From: an uncultured Clostridia bacterium
GTDB lineage: Bacteria; Bacillota; Clostridia; Christensenellales; Aristaeellaceae
Direction: 5' to 3'
DNA length: 64,000 bases
Assembly: GCA_934675735.1 (NCBI GenBank)
Contig: CAKURR010000002.1
Location: 186,001-250,000, forward strand
How positions within the stretch are numbered: position 1 is the stretch's first letter; each line of letters opens with the position of its first letter. Of the stretch, positions 42,615 through 51,305 are shown piece by piece. The notes below the pieces were generated by a model, which saw nothing but the letters and a program-made list of their open reading frames with translations, had not been told where the DNA came from and ran no database searches. The translations under genes were made by a program, and so were the position numbers.

Positions 42615-44081
42615 ATGGAGGACGACCCCATCTCGCTCAGCGCGGATTTGGCGCGCAACATCGCGTTTCTGCGCGGCCGATTCGGCGCGGGCAGCAATGC
42701 GGACGTCATCATCCGCAAATTCCGCAGCGGCGCGTTTGACGCCGCCCTGCTGACCATCGACGGCATGACCGACACGCGCGAAATCGACGAAAACATCCTC
42801 AAGCCGTGCATGGCCCTGCCGCCCGACGCGGGGGCGGACGTGCCGCCGGAAGGCCGCGTCGATTATCTGATTGAGCGCGTCGTTTCCGTTCTGCCGACGG
42901 AGATGAAGTCGAATTTCGACGACCTGATTGTCGACGCGCTCTCCGGTCAGAGCGTGCTGATGTGCGACGGATGCGCGGCCGCGTGCGTGATGGATACGCG
43001 CGGGTTTGAAAAGCGCGCCGTCGGCAGGCCGGAGGCGGAGCAGGTTGTATTCGGCCCGCACGAGAGCTTCGGCGAATCCGTCCGAACCAACATCACGCTG
43101 CTTCGGCGCATCGTGCAGCGCGAAGAGCTGATGACGGAGTTTCTCTGCGTCGGCGGCGCGATGAAAACCCGCTGCGCGCTGCTGTATCTGCGCGGCACGG
43201 CGGATGAAGCGATGCTCGCGCGCATCAAAAAGCGGCTGCTGGCCTGCTCGGGCGATTTTGCGCTGTCGGCGGGCGAAATCGAGCAGCTGATCGAGGATCA
43301 TCCGCTGGCGCTGATTCCGCAGTGCGTCTCCACCGAGCGGCCGGACAGAGCCGCGTCGTTTCTGGCGGAGGGACAGATCGTCGTGCTGACGGACGGCTCG
43401 CCGCTGGCCTTAGGCGCGCCCTCGACCTTCTGGCACCAGCTCCACGCGCCGGACGACGCCTCCATACGCTGGCAATACGGCACGTTTCTGCGCGTCGTTC
43501 GGTTCATCGGCATGCTGATTCACTTGTTTCTGCCGGGCGCGTATATCGCCGTGATTCGGTTTCACACCGAGCTGATTTCGCCGATTCTGCTGGCCAGCGT
43601 CTACGAGACCAGCTCGCGCGTGCCCTCGCCCATCTTTCTGGAAGCGCTGCTGATGACGCTGGCGTTTGACCTCATCAGCGAGGCGGGTCTGCGCGCGCCC
43701 GGCGCGATGGGCAACGCGCTGGGCATCGTTTCGGGCCTGATTCTGGGGCAGAGCGCCGTCAGTGCGGATATCGTCAGCCCGCTGCTGCTGATTGTCGTCG
43801 CGGCCAGCGGGCTGGGCGGCTTCTGCATCCCCAATTATGCGCTGAGCGTGGGCATGAAAATCATTCAGCTGCTCTTTTTGACGGCGGGCGCGCTCGGCGG
43901 CCTGTATCTGATGGCCCTGCTGGGGCTTGCGCTGCTGTGCGCCGCGTGCGCAATGCGCTCGGTCGGCTCGCCGCTGACCGCGCCGCTCACGCCGAAACGC
44001 CCCGGCAATCCGGATTTGCTGATTCGTTTCCCGCTGTGGCGGCAGAAAGCGAGGGCTTTTTTTGCAGAACAAAAGGATTGA
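42615..44081 (+). CDS. Spore germinant receptor subunit A (GerA family)
   Basis: A 488-aa inner spore membrane protein. Residues 1-260 form the cytoplasmic N-terminal domains (ISLSADLARNIAFLRGRFGAGSNADVIIRKF, DALSGQSVLMCDG). About five membrane helices follow (GTFLRVVRFIGMLIHLFLPGAYIAVIRFHTELIS to the end). The text FRSPS-like ... EALLMTLAFDLISEAGLRAPGAMGNALGIVSGLILGQSAVSADIVSP is a GerAA hallmark. The receptor senses germinants in the spore. It is first in an A-B-C cluster; expression is expected in the forespore under sigma-G, whose promoter I did not locate. Confidence 0.9.
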   Translation: MEDDPISLSADLARNIAFLRGRFGAGSNADVIIRKFRSGAFDAALLTIDGMTDTREIDENILKPCMALPPDAGADVPPEGRVDYLIERVVSVLPTEMKSNFDDLIVDALSGQSVLMCDGCAAACVMDTRGFEKRAVGRPEAEQVVFGPHESFGESVRTNITLLRRIVQREELMTEFLCVGGAMKTRCALLYLRGTADEAMLARIKKRLLACSGDFALSAGEIEQLIEDHPLALIPQCVSTERPDRAASFLAEGQIVVLTDGSPLALGAPSTFWHQLHAPDDASIRWQYGTFLRVVRFIGMLIHLFLPGAYIAVIRFHTELISPILLASVYETSSRVPSPIFLEALLMTLAFDLISEAGLRAPGAMGNALGIVSGLILGQSAVSADIVSPLLLIVVAASGLGGFCIPNYALSVGMKIIQLLFLTAGALGGLYLMALLGLALLCAACAMRSVGSPLTAPLTPKRPGNPDLLIRFPLWRQKARAFFAEQKD

Positions 44082-45087
44082 GCAGCGCACCCGCGCCGCC
44101 TACCGCGCGCGGGCCTGTGCGGCGGGCGTCGCCTGCGGCGCGCAGATTTTCGCCGTCGGCACAGGGCTGCTTCTGCCCCTTGCGCTCAACACCGCATATT
44201 GGGCCGCTCTGCCCGCGCTGCTGCTCGGCGGGCTTATCGGTCTTGCCGCGCCCGGGCGGCTCGCCGAGCCGCCGAAAAAAGCGTTCTGCACGGCGCTGGC
44301 CGTCTCGCTGCTCGTTTGCAGCGCGCTTTTGCTGGCCGCGGGCGCGACGCTCGCCCAGCAGACGCTTCTGCCCGGCGGCCGCCTGCTGACCTGCCTGCTG
44401 CTGACGCTCGCGTTCGCGGTGCTCTGCGCGCTGTCCTCGGGCACGGGCGTGTGCCGCGTGGCGTTTGCGCTTCGGCTGCTGCTGCCCGCCGCGCTGGTCG
44501 TGTTCGCGGGGCTTTCGCTCGCCTCGGGCGCGGCGTCGGGGCTTTTCCCGCTGCTGGGCGCGGGCGTCGGGCCGCTCGGCCTGAGCGCGCTGCTCGGCCT
44601 TTCCGCCTGCTCGCCCGCGCTGATGCTCTTTCTGCCGCCGCAGGAGTCGGAAACGCCCGCGCCCGTGCCGAAGGGCGGCTTTTTCGCGCTGCGCATCCTC
44701 GTTGGCGGCCTGCTCGGCGTGCTGATGCTGGCGGCGCTCGCGCTGTGCAATCCCTATGAAATCCTTCGGGAGCAGCACGTCTGGGGCGCGCGAATGACGA
44801 TTTTCTCCAACGCGCGCCCGCGCGAAGGGCTGGTGCAGACGCTGCTGGTGCTCGCCCAGCTCTTCTCGATGCTCATCGGCGCGGTTTCCACCCTCTGCGC
44901 GGCGGCACAGGCGCTTGATACGGCTTTCCCGAAACTGCGCGTTTTCAGCCTGTGGCTCTGCGCGGCGCTGTTGCTGGGCGCGCTGCTGGCGACCGCCTTT
45001 TTCGGCATGGACGTGCTGCTCGCCGCGTCGCCGTTTCTGCTGATTCCGGAAGGGATTTTGGTTGCAGCTTCCCTTATCCGAAAATAA
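44062..45087 (+). CDS. Multipass membrane protein in the GerAB position
   Basis: A 341-aa very hydrophobic protein with about ten helices, rich in Ala and Leu. Its text is not clearly GerAB-like, but length, helix number and position between the A and C subunits match the permease-like B subunit. The start is TTG 44062, which overlaps the A gene by 20 bases and has GAGGG upstream. The Ala/Leu bias may hide the homology. The role (germinant binding or channel) is inferred from context. Confidence 0.65.
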   Translation: MQNKRIEQRTRAAYRARACAAGVACGAQIFAVGTGLLLPLALNTAYWAALPALLLGGLIGLAAPGRLAEPPKKAFCTALAVSLLVCSALLLAAGATLAQQTLLPGGRLLTCLLLTLAFAVLCALSSGTGVCRVAFALRLLLPAALVVFAGLSLASGAASGLFPLLGAGVGPLGLSALLGLSACSPALMLFLPPQESETPAPVPKGGFFALRILVGGLLGVLMLAALALCNPYEILREQHVWGARMTIFSNARPREGLVQTLLVLAQLFSMLIGAVSTLCAAAQALDTAFPKLRVFSLWLCAALLLGALLATAFFGMDVLLAASPFLLIPEGILVAASLIRK

Positions 45088-45109
45088 ACGGATTGCGATG
45101 CTTCGCATT

Positions 45110-45134
45110 ACGGACGCGCCATGCGCGCCCCTAC
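45110..45134 (-). repeat. Dispersed 25-bp repeat, family B (inverted)
   Basis: ACGGACGCGCCATGCGCGCC followed by CCTAC. It is inserted between the B and C genes of the germination operon, next to a GATTGCGATGC...GCAT inverted repeat. Confidence 0.75.
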
Positions 45135-45173
45135 ATCGTTTTTCCGTATTTGCAATAGGGAGGTGATGACGCT

Positions 45174-46355
45174 TTGAAAAAATTCGCGCTGACGCTGTTT
45201 CTGCTTCTGCCCCTGCTGCTGGGCGGCTGCACGGGCGGGCAGGAGATTGAAAGCAGCCTGTTCGTCATCGCGATGGCGGTGGACGCCGCGCCGGAAGGCA
45301 GCCTGACCGTCACGGTCAAAGCCCTTTCGGGCTCGCAGGAGAGCGCCGCGTCGGGCGCATCGAGCGGCGGAAACGAATCCTCGAGTGAAACTGATTTAAC
45401 CGAAAACCTCGAGCAGACCGAAGCGGGCTATATCGTGCTCAGCGCAACCGCGCCGAGCTGTCTGCGCGCGCTGAGTCTGCTGGGCGCGACCACGCCGCGT
45501 ACCGTCAACCTCTCCCAGCTGCGGGAAATCGTCGTCAGCCAAACGCTGGCCGAGACGGACGCGGCGCTCTCCATCCTCAAGCAGATTCACGCCGTCTACC
45601 GCGCCAACGACGAAGCCGTCGTCGTCGTCACGCCGGATAACGCGGGCGACTTCATCCGCAGACAGCGCGCCGTGCTCGGCCTTCGCCTGTCCAAATACCT
45701 CGAAGTGCTCTTTGAGCATTACGAACAGCTTGACGTGATTCCGCCCAACCCGAATCTCTCCGCCGTCATCGCCGCGATGGAATCCGCCGCGACAGACGCG
45801 GCCGCCGTCTACGCCGCGGGCAACGACTTTGAAAACACCCTGCTGCTCCAAGGCGAATCCGACCTCGACCGCCTGCCCGGCCACCTGCCCCGAACCGCCC
45901 CCGCGCCGAACGAATACCTGGGCGCGGCGCTGTTCTCCGGCCCGCGCATGACCGGCACGCTCACCGGAAGCGAGGTCAGCCTGCTCTGCCTGATGACGGG
46001 CAGGGCCAGCACCCGCGTCACCGTGATGAACGGCGCACAGTATAAAACCCGCCTGCAAACCCGCGTCAGGCGCGGCATCGATTCGGACGGCACGCTCTTC
46101 GTCTCCCTCCGTCTGAGGCTCACCCTCACCGCCGGCGAACAGCAGCGCACGGGGGAGGAAATCGCCGCCGAAATCGAACAGGACTGCGTGAACGTGCTGC
46201 AAAAGCTCCAAGCCGCTTCCTGTGACGCCGTCGGCTTCGGCAAAATCCGCATTCGGGCCTTCCCCGATGTGCCCGCGTGGGAAAGCCTGAATTGGCCCGC
46301 GCAGTATGAAACCCTGCCCGTCCGCGTAACCGCCGACGTAAAAATCCTGCAATAA
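45174..46355 (+). CDS. Spore germinant receptor lipoprotein subunit C (Ger(x)C family)
   Basis: A 393-aa lipoprotein: signal peptide with lipobox LLLGGC (Cys near residue 19), then ESSLFVIAMAVDAAPEGSLTVTVKAL, the opening strand of the GerAC domain. LRALSLLGATTPRTVNLSQLREIVVSQTLAE and LSKYLEVLFEHYEQLDVIPPNPNLSAVI are also family text. The start is TTG 45174 with an excellent GGGAGGTGATG upstream; no better ATG is available. It is the membrane-anchored C subunit of the receptor and depends on Lgt for diacylglycerol addition. Confidence 0.88.
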   Translation: MKKFALTLFLLLPLLLGGCTGGQEIESSLFVIAMAVDAAPEGSLTVTVKALSGSQESAASGASSGGNESSSETDLTENLEQTEAGYIVLSATAPSCLRALSLLGATTPRTVNLSQLREIVVSQTLAETDAALSILKQIHAVYRANDEAVVVVTPDNAGDFIRRQRAVLGLRLSKYLEVLFEHYEQLDVIPPNPNLSAVIAAMESAATDAAAVYAAGNDFENTLLLQGESDLDRLPGHLPRTAPAPNEYLGAALFSGPRMTGTLTGSEVSLLCLMTGRASTRVTVMNGAQYKTRLQTRVRRGIDSDGTLFVSLRLRLTLTAGEQQRTGEEIAAEIEQDCVNVLQKLQAASCDAVGFGKIRIRAFPDVPAWESLNWPAQYETLPVRVTADVKILQ

Positions 46356-46385
46356 TGCCGAAGCAAAAAGGATTTTTTCTTTGAA

Positions 46386-46576
46386 CAGAGAAACATCTTT
46401 TCATCCCATTGATTGCGCAGCAATCAAAAGTGGGAAGTGCAGAAACCTCAGATTTCTGCCGGGGGATTAAAGCCATGCGCCCGCTGTGCGGAAAAAAGCA
46501 TGGCGGAAATCGCAAGGAGCGCTTGCGCGACTATGCGAGTTTCCCGGACTTGGGGCAGCGCCCCAACGTTCTTCCT
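46386..46576 (+). repeat. Intergenic modular repeat, family A (long variant)
   Basis: Three palindromes in order: TTGATTGC-GCA-GCAATCAA (46409-46427), GCAGAAACCTCAGATTTCTGC (46439-46459) and GGGGCAGCGCCCC (46552-46564), then AACGTTC. A long insert (46466-46540) lies before the third and matches 57587-57660 almost exactly. Confidence 0.85.
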
Positions 46577-46606
46577 CCCCGTACTTTGAAAGAAAGCGTG
46601 AGTGCC

Positions 46607-47770
46607 ATGAATTTTTTGAATGAAGCCCAAGCGTATGAAGGCGAAATGCGCGCCTTCTTCGAGGATCTCCACCGCCACCCCGAACCGTCCCACTTTGAAA
46701 CCCGCACCAATGCGCGCGTGCGCGAGCAGCTCAAGGCCCACGGCATCGATATGCTCTGCCCGAAGGATAACATCACCATCGCCGTCATCCGCGGCGCAAA
46801 GCCCGGCAAAACCGTCGGCCTGCGCTTTGATACCGACGCGCTGCAAATGCAGGAGCTCTGCGACGTGCCCTATAAATCCGAGCACGACGGCCTGATGCAC
46901 GGCTGCGGCCACGACGCGCATACCACCTGCGGCGTGTATGTCGCCCGCCTGCTCAAGGCGCATGCCGACGAGCTTTGCGGCACGTATAAGGTCATCTTCC
47001 AGCCCGCCGAGGAGGGCGAACACGGCGCGGACGAGGTCATCGCCACGGGGCTGGTCAACGACGTGGACGCGTTCTTCGGCCTGCATGTCTGGAGCCTGTA
47101 TCCGACCGGCACGCTGCATGCCACACCCGGCGGCATCTGGGCCGAGCCGGATATGTTCAAGGTCACCATCCACGGCAAGGGCGGCCACGGCGCCACGCCC
47201 GAGCAGTGCGTGGACGCGATTACCGCAGGCGCGGCGGTTGTGCAGTCGCTGCAAACCATCGTTTCCCGCTTCACCTCGCCGATGGACAGCGTGGTCGTCA
47301 CCGTCGGCTCGTTCCACGCGGGCACGCGCTGCAACATCATCGCTCAGGATGCCGTGCTGGAGGGCACGCTGCGCGCGTTTGACGACGACGTGCACGCGCG
47401 GCTCATCGAGCATTTCAAGCGCATCATCACCGACGTGAGCGCCGCCTACGGCTGCACCGCCGAAATCGACATCAACGAAGTCACCGGCGTGGTCGTCAAC
47501 GACGAGGCCCTCTGCCAAATCGCCCGCGAAACCGCCGCCGAACTCGTTCCGCCCGAAAAAATCCAGAAGCAGGAACCCTGCATGCTCGGCGACGACTTCG
47601 CCGCCTACCGCGCCATCGCCCCGAGCTGCTTTGTGCAGGTCGGCATGTTCGCGCCGGAAAAGCAGTGCTGCTACGCCCATCACCACGGCATGTTCAAGGT
47701 CGATGAGGATGTGCTGCCGCTGTGCGTCGCCTGGATGGCCGCCAACGCCGAGCGCGCCGCGAGACGCTGA
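46607..47770 (+). CDS. M20 family amidohydrolase (N-acyl-amino acid hydrolase type)
   Basis: A 387-aa dimetal peptidase-like enzyme. Metal ligands: FDTDALQMQE (Asp), HGCGHDAHTT (His-Asp-His cluster, near 102), QPAEEGEHGADEVI (Glu-Glu, near 137), GLHVWSLYPTG (His) and a last His in YAHHHGMFKVDEDVL. The dimerisation lid runs from about 185 to 295. The closest relatives are hippurate/N-acetyl-L-amino acid amidohydrolases. ATG 46607 has only a weak ribosome site because a family A repeat lies directly upstream. No signal peptide. Confidence 0.93.
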   Translation: MNFLNEAQAYEGEMRAFFEDLHRHPEPSHFETRTNARVREQLKAHGIDMLCPKDNITIAVIRGAKPGKTVGLRFDTDALQMQELCDVPYKSEHDGLMHGCGHDAHTTCGVYVARLLKAHADELCGTYKVIFQPAEEGEHGADEVIATGLVNDVDAFFGLHVWSLYPTGTLHATPGGIWAEPDMFKVTIHGKGGHGATPEQCVDAITAGAAVVQSLQTIVSRFTSPMDSVVVTVGSFHAGTRCNIIAQDAVLEGTLRAFDDDVHARLIEHFKRIITDVSAAYGCTAEIDINEVTGVVVNDEALCQIARETAAELVPPEKIQKQEPCMLGDDFAAYRAIAPSCFVQVGMFAPEKQCCYAHHHGMFKVDEDVLPLCVAWMAANAERAARR

Positions 47771-47932
47771 TTTCTCCACAGCTTTGTGGAAAAACCGCCC
47801 CGTTTTTCCCCTCTTTCCCGCCGCGTCTTTCGATTTCTTAACATGTTTTTTAGAGGGGTTTTCCCTTTTGCGGCGAAAGAATAGAGTATACGGCCCGCTG
47901 AAAGGCCATTTTCCGGGGAGGAACATCATCGC

Positions 47933-48229
47933 ATGAGTCAAAAACCATCCAAGCGTCAACGCTTCAAAAACTTCATTCTGCGCCGCAAGCTCAACGTGCT
48001 GGGCCTGCTCGTCATTACCGTGATGAGCGCCCTGATTACCTTTGCATGCGCTTTGCGCGGCTTCGTCTATACCGATATCCTGATTGTCGTCTCCGTGCTG
48101 CTGGTGGCGCTCTGCTTCGTGCAGTCCGTCAAGCTCAAAAAGAGCTTCCGCACCATCCCGCAGCATTTCAAGGCTTCCCGCCGCCACCATCTTCATGCGG
48201 AAAACAACATGGAAAGGCCGGAAGCGTGA
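47933..48229 (+). CDS. Small membrane protein, two helices
   Basis: A 98-aa protein of unknown function. It has a very basic N-terminus (KPSKRQRFKNFILRRK), two membrane helices (LNVLGLLVITVMSALITFACALR and YTDILIVVSVLLVALCFVQSV) and a basic tail. ATG 47933 follows GGGGAGGAAC. It stands alone, with a terminator after it. The 160 bases upstream hold a TCCACA-GCTT-TGTGGA inverted repeat and no repeat-family element. Confidence 0.7.
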   Translation: MSQKPSKRQRFKNFILRRKLNVLGLLVITVMSALITFACALRGFVYTDILIVVSVLLVALCFVQSVKLKKSFRTIPQHFKASRRHHLHAENNMERPEA

Positions 48230-48283
48230 TTGTCCACAATCTTTTCTGTTTTTGTGGATAAATCGCATCATTTCTCAAAAGTG

Positions 48284-48313
48284 AAGCGCCCGATTTTGGC
48301 CGGGCGCTTTTTT
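48284..48313 (+). terminator. Terminator of the small membrane protein gene
   Basis: AGCGCCCG (48285-48292) pairs with CGGGCGCT (48301-48308), followed by TTTTT. A DnaA-box match, TGTGGATAA (48253-48261), lies just before it. Confidence 0.85.
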
Positions 48314-48333
48314 AATATTCGCTTTTCCTCTTT

Positions 48334-48852
48334 TCAGGGCGTATTGCATTTTGTCTTGCATTTTGATAGGGTCAGCCGCCCCACATCTGCGCCCTCCAGC
48401 GCCAGCAGGCGGATTTTTTTGTCGATGCCGCCTGCATAGCCCGTCAGGCTGCCGTTTGCGCCCACCACGCGGTGGCACGGCACGATAATCGAAATCGGGT
48501 TATGCCCGACCGCGCCGCCGACGGCCTGCGCGCTCATACCCTTGCCCAGCAGCGCGCCGTATGTCGCCGTCTGCCCATAGGGAATATCGAGCAGGCGCTT
48601 CCACACGCGCTGTCTGAAATCCGAACCGACAAGGTGCAGCGGCGGCGTGAAATTCGGCTGTCCGCCCGCAAAATAGATATCCAGCCATCGCGCCGCTTCA
48701 TCCAGAATCGGCGTGCTTTTTTCTTCGCTCGCTTCCGGCAGATTCGCCGCGAAATACTTCGCGCCGTCAAACCAAAGTCCCGTCAGCCCCTGCTCGTCCG
48801 CGGCGAGCAGGATGCCGCCGAGGGGCGAGGCGTAACGCCGAGTGAACGTCAT
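48334..48852 (-). CDS. ogt: Methylated-DNA--protein-cysteine methyltransferase
   Basis: Removes alkyl groups from O6-methylguanine by suicide transfer to its own cysteine. The 172-aa protein has the active-site PCHRVVGANGSLTGYAGG (Cys near residue 132). DFRQRVWKRLLDIPYGQTATYGALLG precedes it, with the helix-turn-helix that flips the base. The N-terminal ribonuclease-H-like half is complete. ATG 48852 follows GAGGAGGAAG. The C-terminal extension after the active site is slightly longer than usual. Confidence 0.95.
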   Translation of the reverse strand: MTFTRRYASPLGGILLAADEQGLTGLWFDGAKYFAANLPEASEEKSTPILDEAARWLDIYFAGGQPNFTPPLHLVGSDFRQRVWKRLLDIPYGQTATYGALLGKGMSAQAVGGAVGHNPISIIVPCHRVVGANGSLTGYAGGIDKKIRLLALEGADVGRLTLSKCKTKCNTP

Positions 48853-48924
48853 TTCCGCGCTTCCTCCTCTTGCCTTCGTTTTGTTTGAATGCGACGATTT
48901 TATCATAAAAATCCGTTTTGAGTC

Positions 48925-48960
48925 AAAAAAGCCATCCCTTTCTTCCCGAAAAGGATGGCT
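48925..48960 (-). terminator. Terminator of the TRIC-type gene
   Basis: GCCATCC (48931-48937) pairs with GGATGGC (48953-48959), followed on the minus strand by TTTTTT. Confidence 0.88.
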
Positions 48961-48964
48961 CGAT

Positions 48965-49612
48965 TCATTCCAGCGCCTTGGGCAGATTCCACTTGAACAC
49001 CGTCGCCAGGATGCGCACCGCCGTAGTGATGAGCATGCCCATCCCATAGGCCGCGACCTCGCCCAGCCCCGCGCGCAGCAGCAGCGCATAGCCCAGCGCG
49101 CCGAGAATCGCCGCGACGGCGTACACGCGCTTTTTGAGCACAAACGGCATTTCGCGCAGCAGCACGTCGCGAATCATGCCGCCGCCGATGGCAGTCGTCG
49201 TGCCCAGAAAGGTGGTCAAAAACATGTTGTCGGCGAAGCCCGCCTCCATGCCGATGCGCGCGCCGGAGACGGCGAACACGCCCAGGCCGATAGCGTCGAA
49301 CACGTTGTTAATCTGCTCAATCATCTTCTCGCGGGCGACATAGCGCTCCTTGAAGATTCGCGCGATGACGAACACGATCGTCGCGCACAGGCAGGCGAGC
49401 AGCACATAATGAAAATTGGTGAACATGCGCGGCGGAAAATAACCGATGAGCATATCGCGCAGCGTGCCGCCGCCCAGCGCGGTGAACACGGCCATCAGCA
49501 GCACGCCGAAGATATCCGTGCCCTTATCCACGGCGACCATCGCGCCGGACACGGCAAAGGCTGCCGTTCCGACAGCCTCGCAGATACTGAAAATTCCGTT
49601 GATATCGGTCAT
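48965..49612 (-). CDS. TRIC/UPF0126 family membrane protein (trimeric cation channel-like)
   Basis: A 215-aa protein with seven helices in two homologous three-helix repeats. Each repeat has the glycine-rich motif: ALGGGTLRDMLIG (near 47) and AIGGGMIRDVLL (near 133). Bacterial TRIC proteins are trimeric potassium-permeable channels; some YicG-type members have been linked to glycine. The terminator overlaps the stop. A family A repeat lies directly upstream. Confidence 0.92.
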   Translation of the reverse strand: MTDINGIFSICEAVGTAAFAVSGAMVAVDKGTDIFGVLLMAVFTALGGGTLRDMLIGYFPPRMFTNFHYVLLACLCATIVFVIARIFKERYVAREKMIEQINNVFDAIGLGVFAVSGARIGMEAGFADNMFLTTFLGTTTAIGGGMIRDVLLREMPFVLKKRVYAVAAILGALGYALLLRAGLGEVAAYGMGMLITTAVRILATVFKWNLPKALE

Positions 49613-49624
49613 ATTGCTCCTTCG

Positions 49625-49711
49625 GGGAACGTTTGGGACGCTGTCCCAAACCCTGCCGGAAACCTGAGGTTTCCGGACCTTCCCCCCCCATCTGTATCGC
49701 TCCGCGATACA
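49625..49711 (-). repeat. Intergenic modular repeat, family A (inverted)
   Basis: Read on the minus strand: TGTATCGC-GGA-GCGATACA (49693-49711), CCGGAAACCTCAGGTTTCCG (49656-49676), GTTTGGGACAGCGTCCCAAAC (49631-49651) and AACGTTCC order. Confidence 0.85.
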
Positions 49712-49726
49712 TAAAATTTATTCAAA

Positions 49727-51070
49727 CTATCTCTGCTTCAAAACCGCTTTTACGGCTTCCTCCGCGTTTTCGCCCAGCAGCGTGCGCCGCCTGGCTTCGC
49801 CGAGGGCTTTGGCCATCTCCGGCCCGGGCTTCATGCCGCCTATAAGCAGCATATCGCCGCTCGGCATGCCGCGTGCAACCGTCTCTTCATAGGTCTTGAC
49901 GCGCCCGAGCAAAAACGCTTCTTCATTGGGCGCGTCGCCGTCCGCCGTGCCCTTGCCCATCGTGTCGCAGGCCGCCAGCAGAGCGAGGTCGTGGGGGCAG
50001 ACGGATTCGTCAAATAGCAGGTTGGTTCGGCCCGCTTCCACCTGCCCGTAATGGCAGACATGCGCACGCATGTGCAGACGGCACATGTTTTCGCAATACG
50101 CAATCGTCTCTTTCGGCACGCCGAGCCGCCCGAGCATGGCGCGCGTCAGCGGCACGCCCGTGTTTTCGTGGCCGTAGGTATGCCATTCGCCGTCTTCGCC
50201 CCGTGTCGTGGAGACGGCCTTGCCCAAATCGTGGGTCAGCGCCGCATAGACAAAGGCGTCGGGTTTCTGCGCCTGCTCCTTCTTCTGCGCGGCGGCGCGG
50301 AGCACCAGCATGCTGTGCACATACGCGTCGCCCTCGGGATGATAGCGCGGGGGCTGGGGCACGTCGATGAGCGCCGCCAGCTCGCCAAACCACAGCTCGA
50401 GCGCGCCCGCCTGACGGAGCACGTCGAAAAACACGTTCGGCGCGCCGCTTTCCATCGCCTTTTTCATTTCGCCCAGCACGCGTGCGGGCGACAGGCCGTC
50501 CGTTTGCATGGCGCGCATCTTTTCAAGCGTCACTTCGTCCGGCGCAAGGCCGAACCGCGCGGCAAACTGCGCGCCGCGCAGCACGCGCAGCGGGTCATCG
50601 CAAAAGCCCGCGCTCGGCACGGCGCGCAGCACGCCCCGCCGCAAATCCGCCTCGCCGCCGAAAGGATCGACAATTTCGTCGGTCAGCGCATCCCTCATCA
50701 TCGCGTTGACGGTGAAATCCCGCCTGGCGGCCGCCTGTTCAAAAGAGAGCGTCGGGTCGGGCGTCACGTCAAAATCGCCGTGCTTCGGGCCGATTCGTCT
50801 TTCCCGCCGCGGCACGGCCAAATCGATGCCCGCATCCCTGAGCGTGAAAACGCCGAACCGCGCGCCGCTTTCGTCCACCTCGCCGAACTGCGCCGCCAGC
50901 GCGTGCAGCGCTTCGGGCGCAAGGCCGTAGACCTCGCAGTCGATATCCGCGCTGTCCCGCCCGAGCAGCGCGTCGCGCACGCAGCCGCCGACCAGCATTG
51001 CGCGGCCGCCCATCATCTTGGCCCGCTGTGCGATTGCCCGAATCGTTTCCCGTTGAACCTCTTTTGTCAT
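49727..51070 (-). CDS. cca: CCA tRNA nucleotidyltransferase with HD domain
   Basis: Adds or repairs the 3' CCA end of tRNA. The 447-aa protein has the polymerase-beta head (LVGGCVRDALLGRDSADIDCEVYG, catalytic DxD, near 27-47). The neck text RRDFTVNAMM and DDPLRVLRGAQFAARFG follow, and then an HD domain (HPEGDAYVHSMLVL and THDLGKAVST, near 250-300). The HD domain suggests phosphohydrolase activity as in E. coli Cca. ATG 51070 follows GGAGAGG. It is the last gene of a six-gene operon running from 55676. Confidence 0.94.
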   Translation of the reverse strand: MTKEVQRETIRAIAQRAKMMGGRAMLVGGCVRDALLGRDSADIDCEVYGLAPEALHALAAQFGEVDESGARFGVFTLRDAGIDLAVPRRERRIGPKHGDFDVTPDPTLSFEQAAARRDFTVNAMMRDALTDEIVDPFGGEADLRRGVLRAVPSAGFCDDPLRVLRGAQFAARFGLAPDEVTLEKMRAMQTDGLSPARVLGEMKKAMESGAPNVFFDVLRQAGALELWFGELAALIDVPQPPRYHPEGDAYVHSMLVLRAAAQKKEQAQKPDAFVYAALTHDLGKAVSTTRGEDGEWHTYGHENTGVPLTRAMLGRLGVPKETIAYCENMCRLHMRAHVCHYGQVEAGRTNLLFDESVCPHDLALLAACDTMGKGTADGDAPNEEAFLLGRVKTYEETVARGMPSGDMLLIGGMKPGPEMAKALGEARRRTLLGENAEEAVKAVLKQR

Positions 51071-51083
51071 ACATGCCTCTCCG

Positions 51084-51305
51084 TCATTCCAGCGCGCCCT
51101 GATCCCCCCGCGCATACGCGGCGGTGAGCACATCCTCCAGCCGAATGTGAACGGGCTTTTTTCGGCCGGAAAGCAGCGCGTCAAACCCGTCCCCGCCGAT
51201 GGCCGTCACGCGCAGATTGACCTTTTTCATCTGCCCCTCTGTCAGCAGGACGACGCAGATTTTGCAATTCCGCTCCAGCGAATACTTCAAAAACCGTTCC
51301 GTCAC
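51084..51305 (-). CDS. Unknown 73-aa protein upstream of cca
   Basis: A small basic protein starting MTERFLKYSLERNCKICVVLL, with two cysteines (CKIC) and a following KVNLRVTAIGGDGFDALLSGRKKPVHIRLEDVLTAAYARG. The pattern of short beta strands (VNLRVTAIG, VHIRLEDVL) looks like a small Sm/SH3-like barrel, perhaps a nucleic-acid binder. It overlaps the preceding stop by four bases (ATGA) and is followed by cca after 13 bases. No family is recognised. Confidence 0.68.
   Translation of the reverse strand: MTERFLKYSLERNCKICVVLLTEGQMKKVNLRVTAIGGDGFDALLSGRKKPVHIRLEDVLTAAYARGDQGALE

Noticed and set aside
48230..48261. DnaA-box matches (TTGTCCACA and TGTGGATAA) as another origin
   Set aside because: Only two boxes, next to a terminator; isolated boxes occur by chance and no cluster is present.
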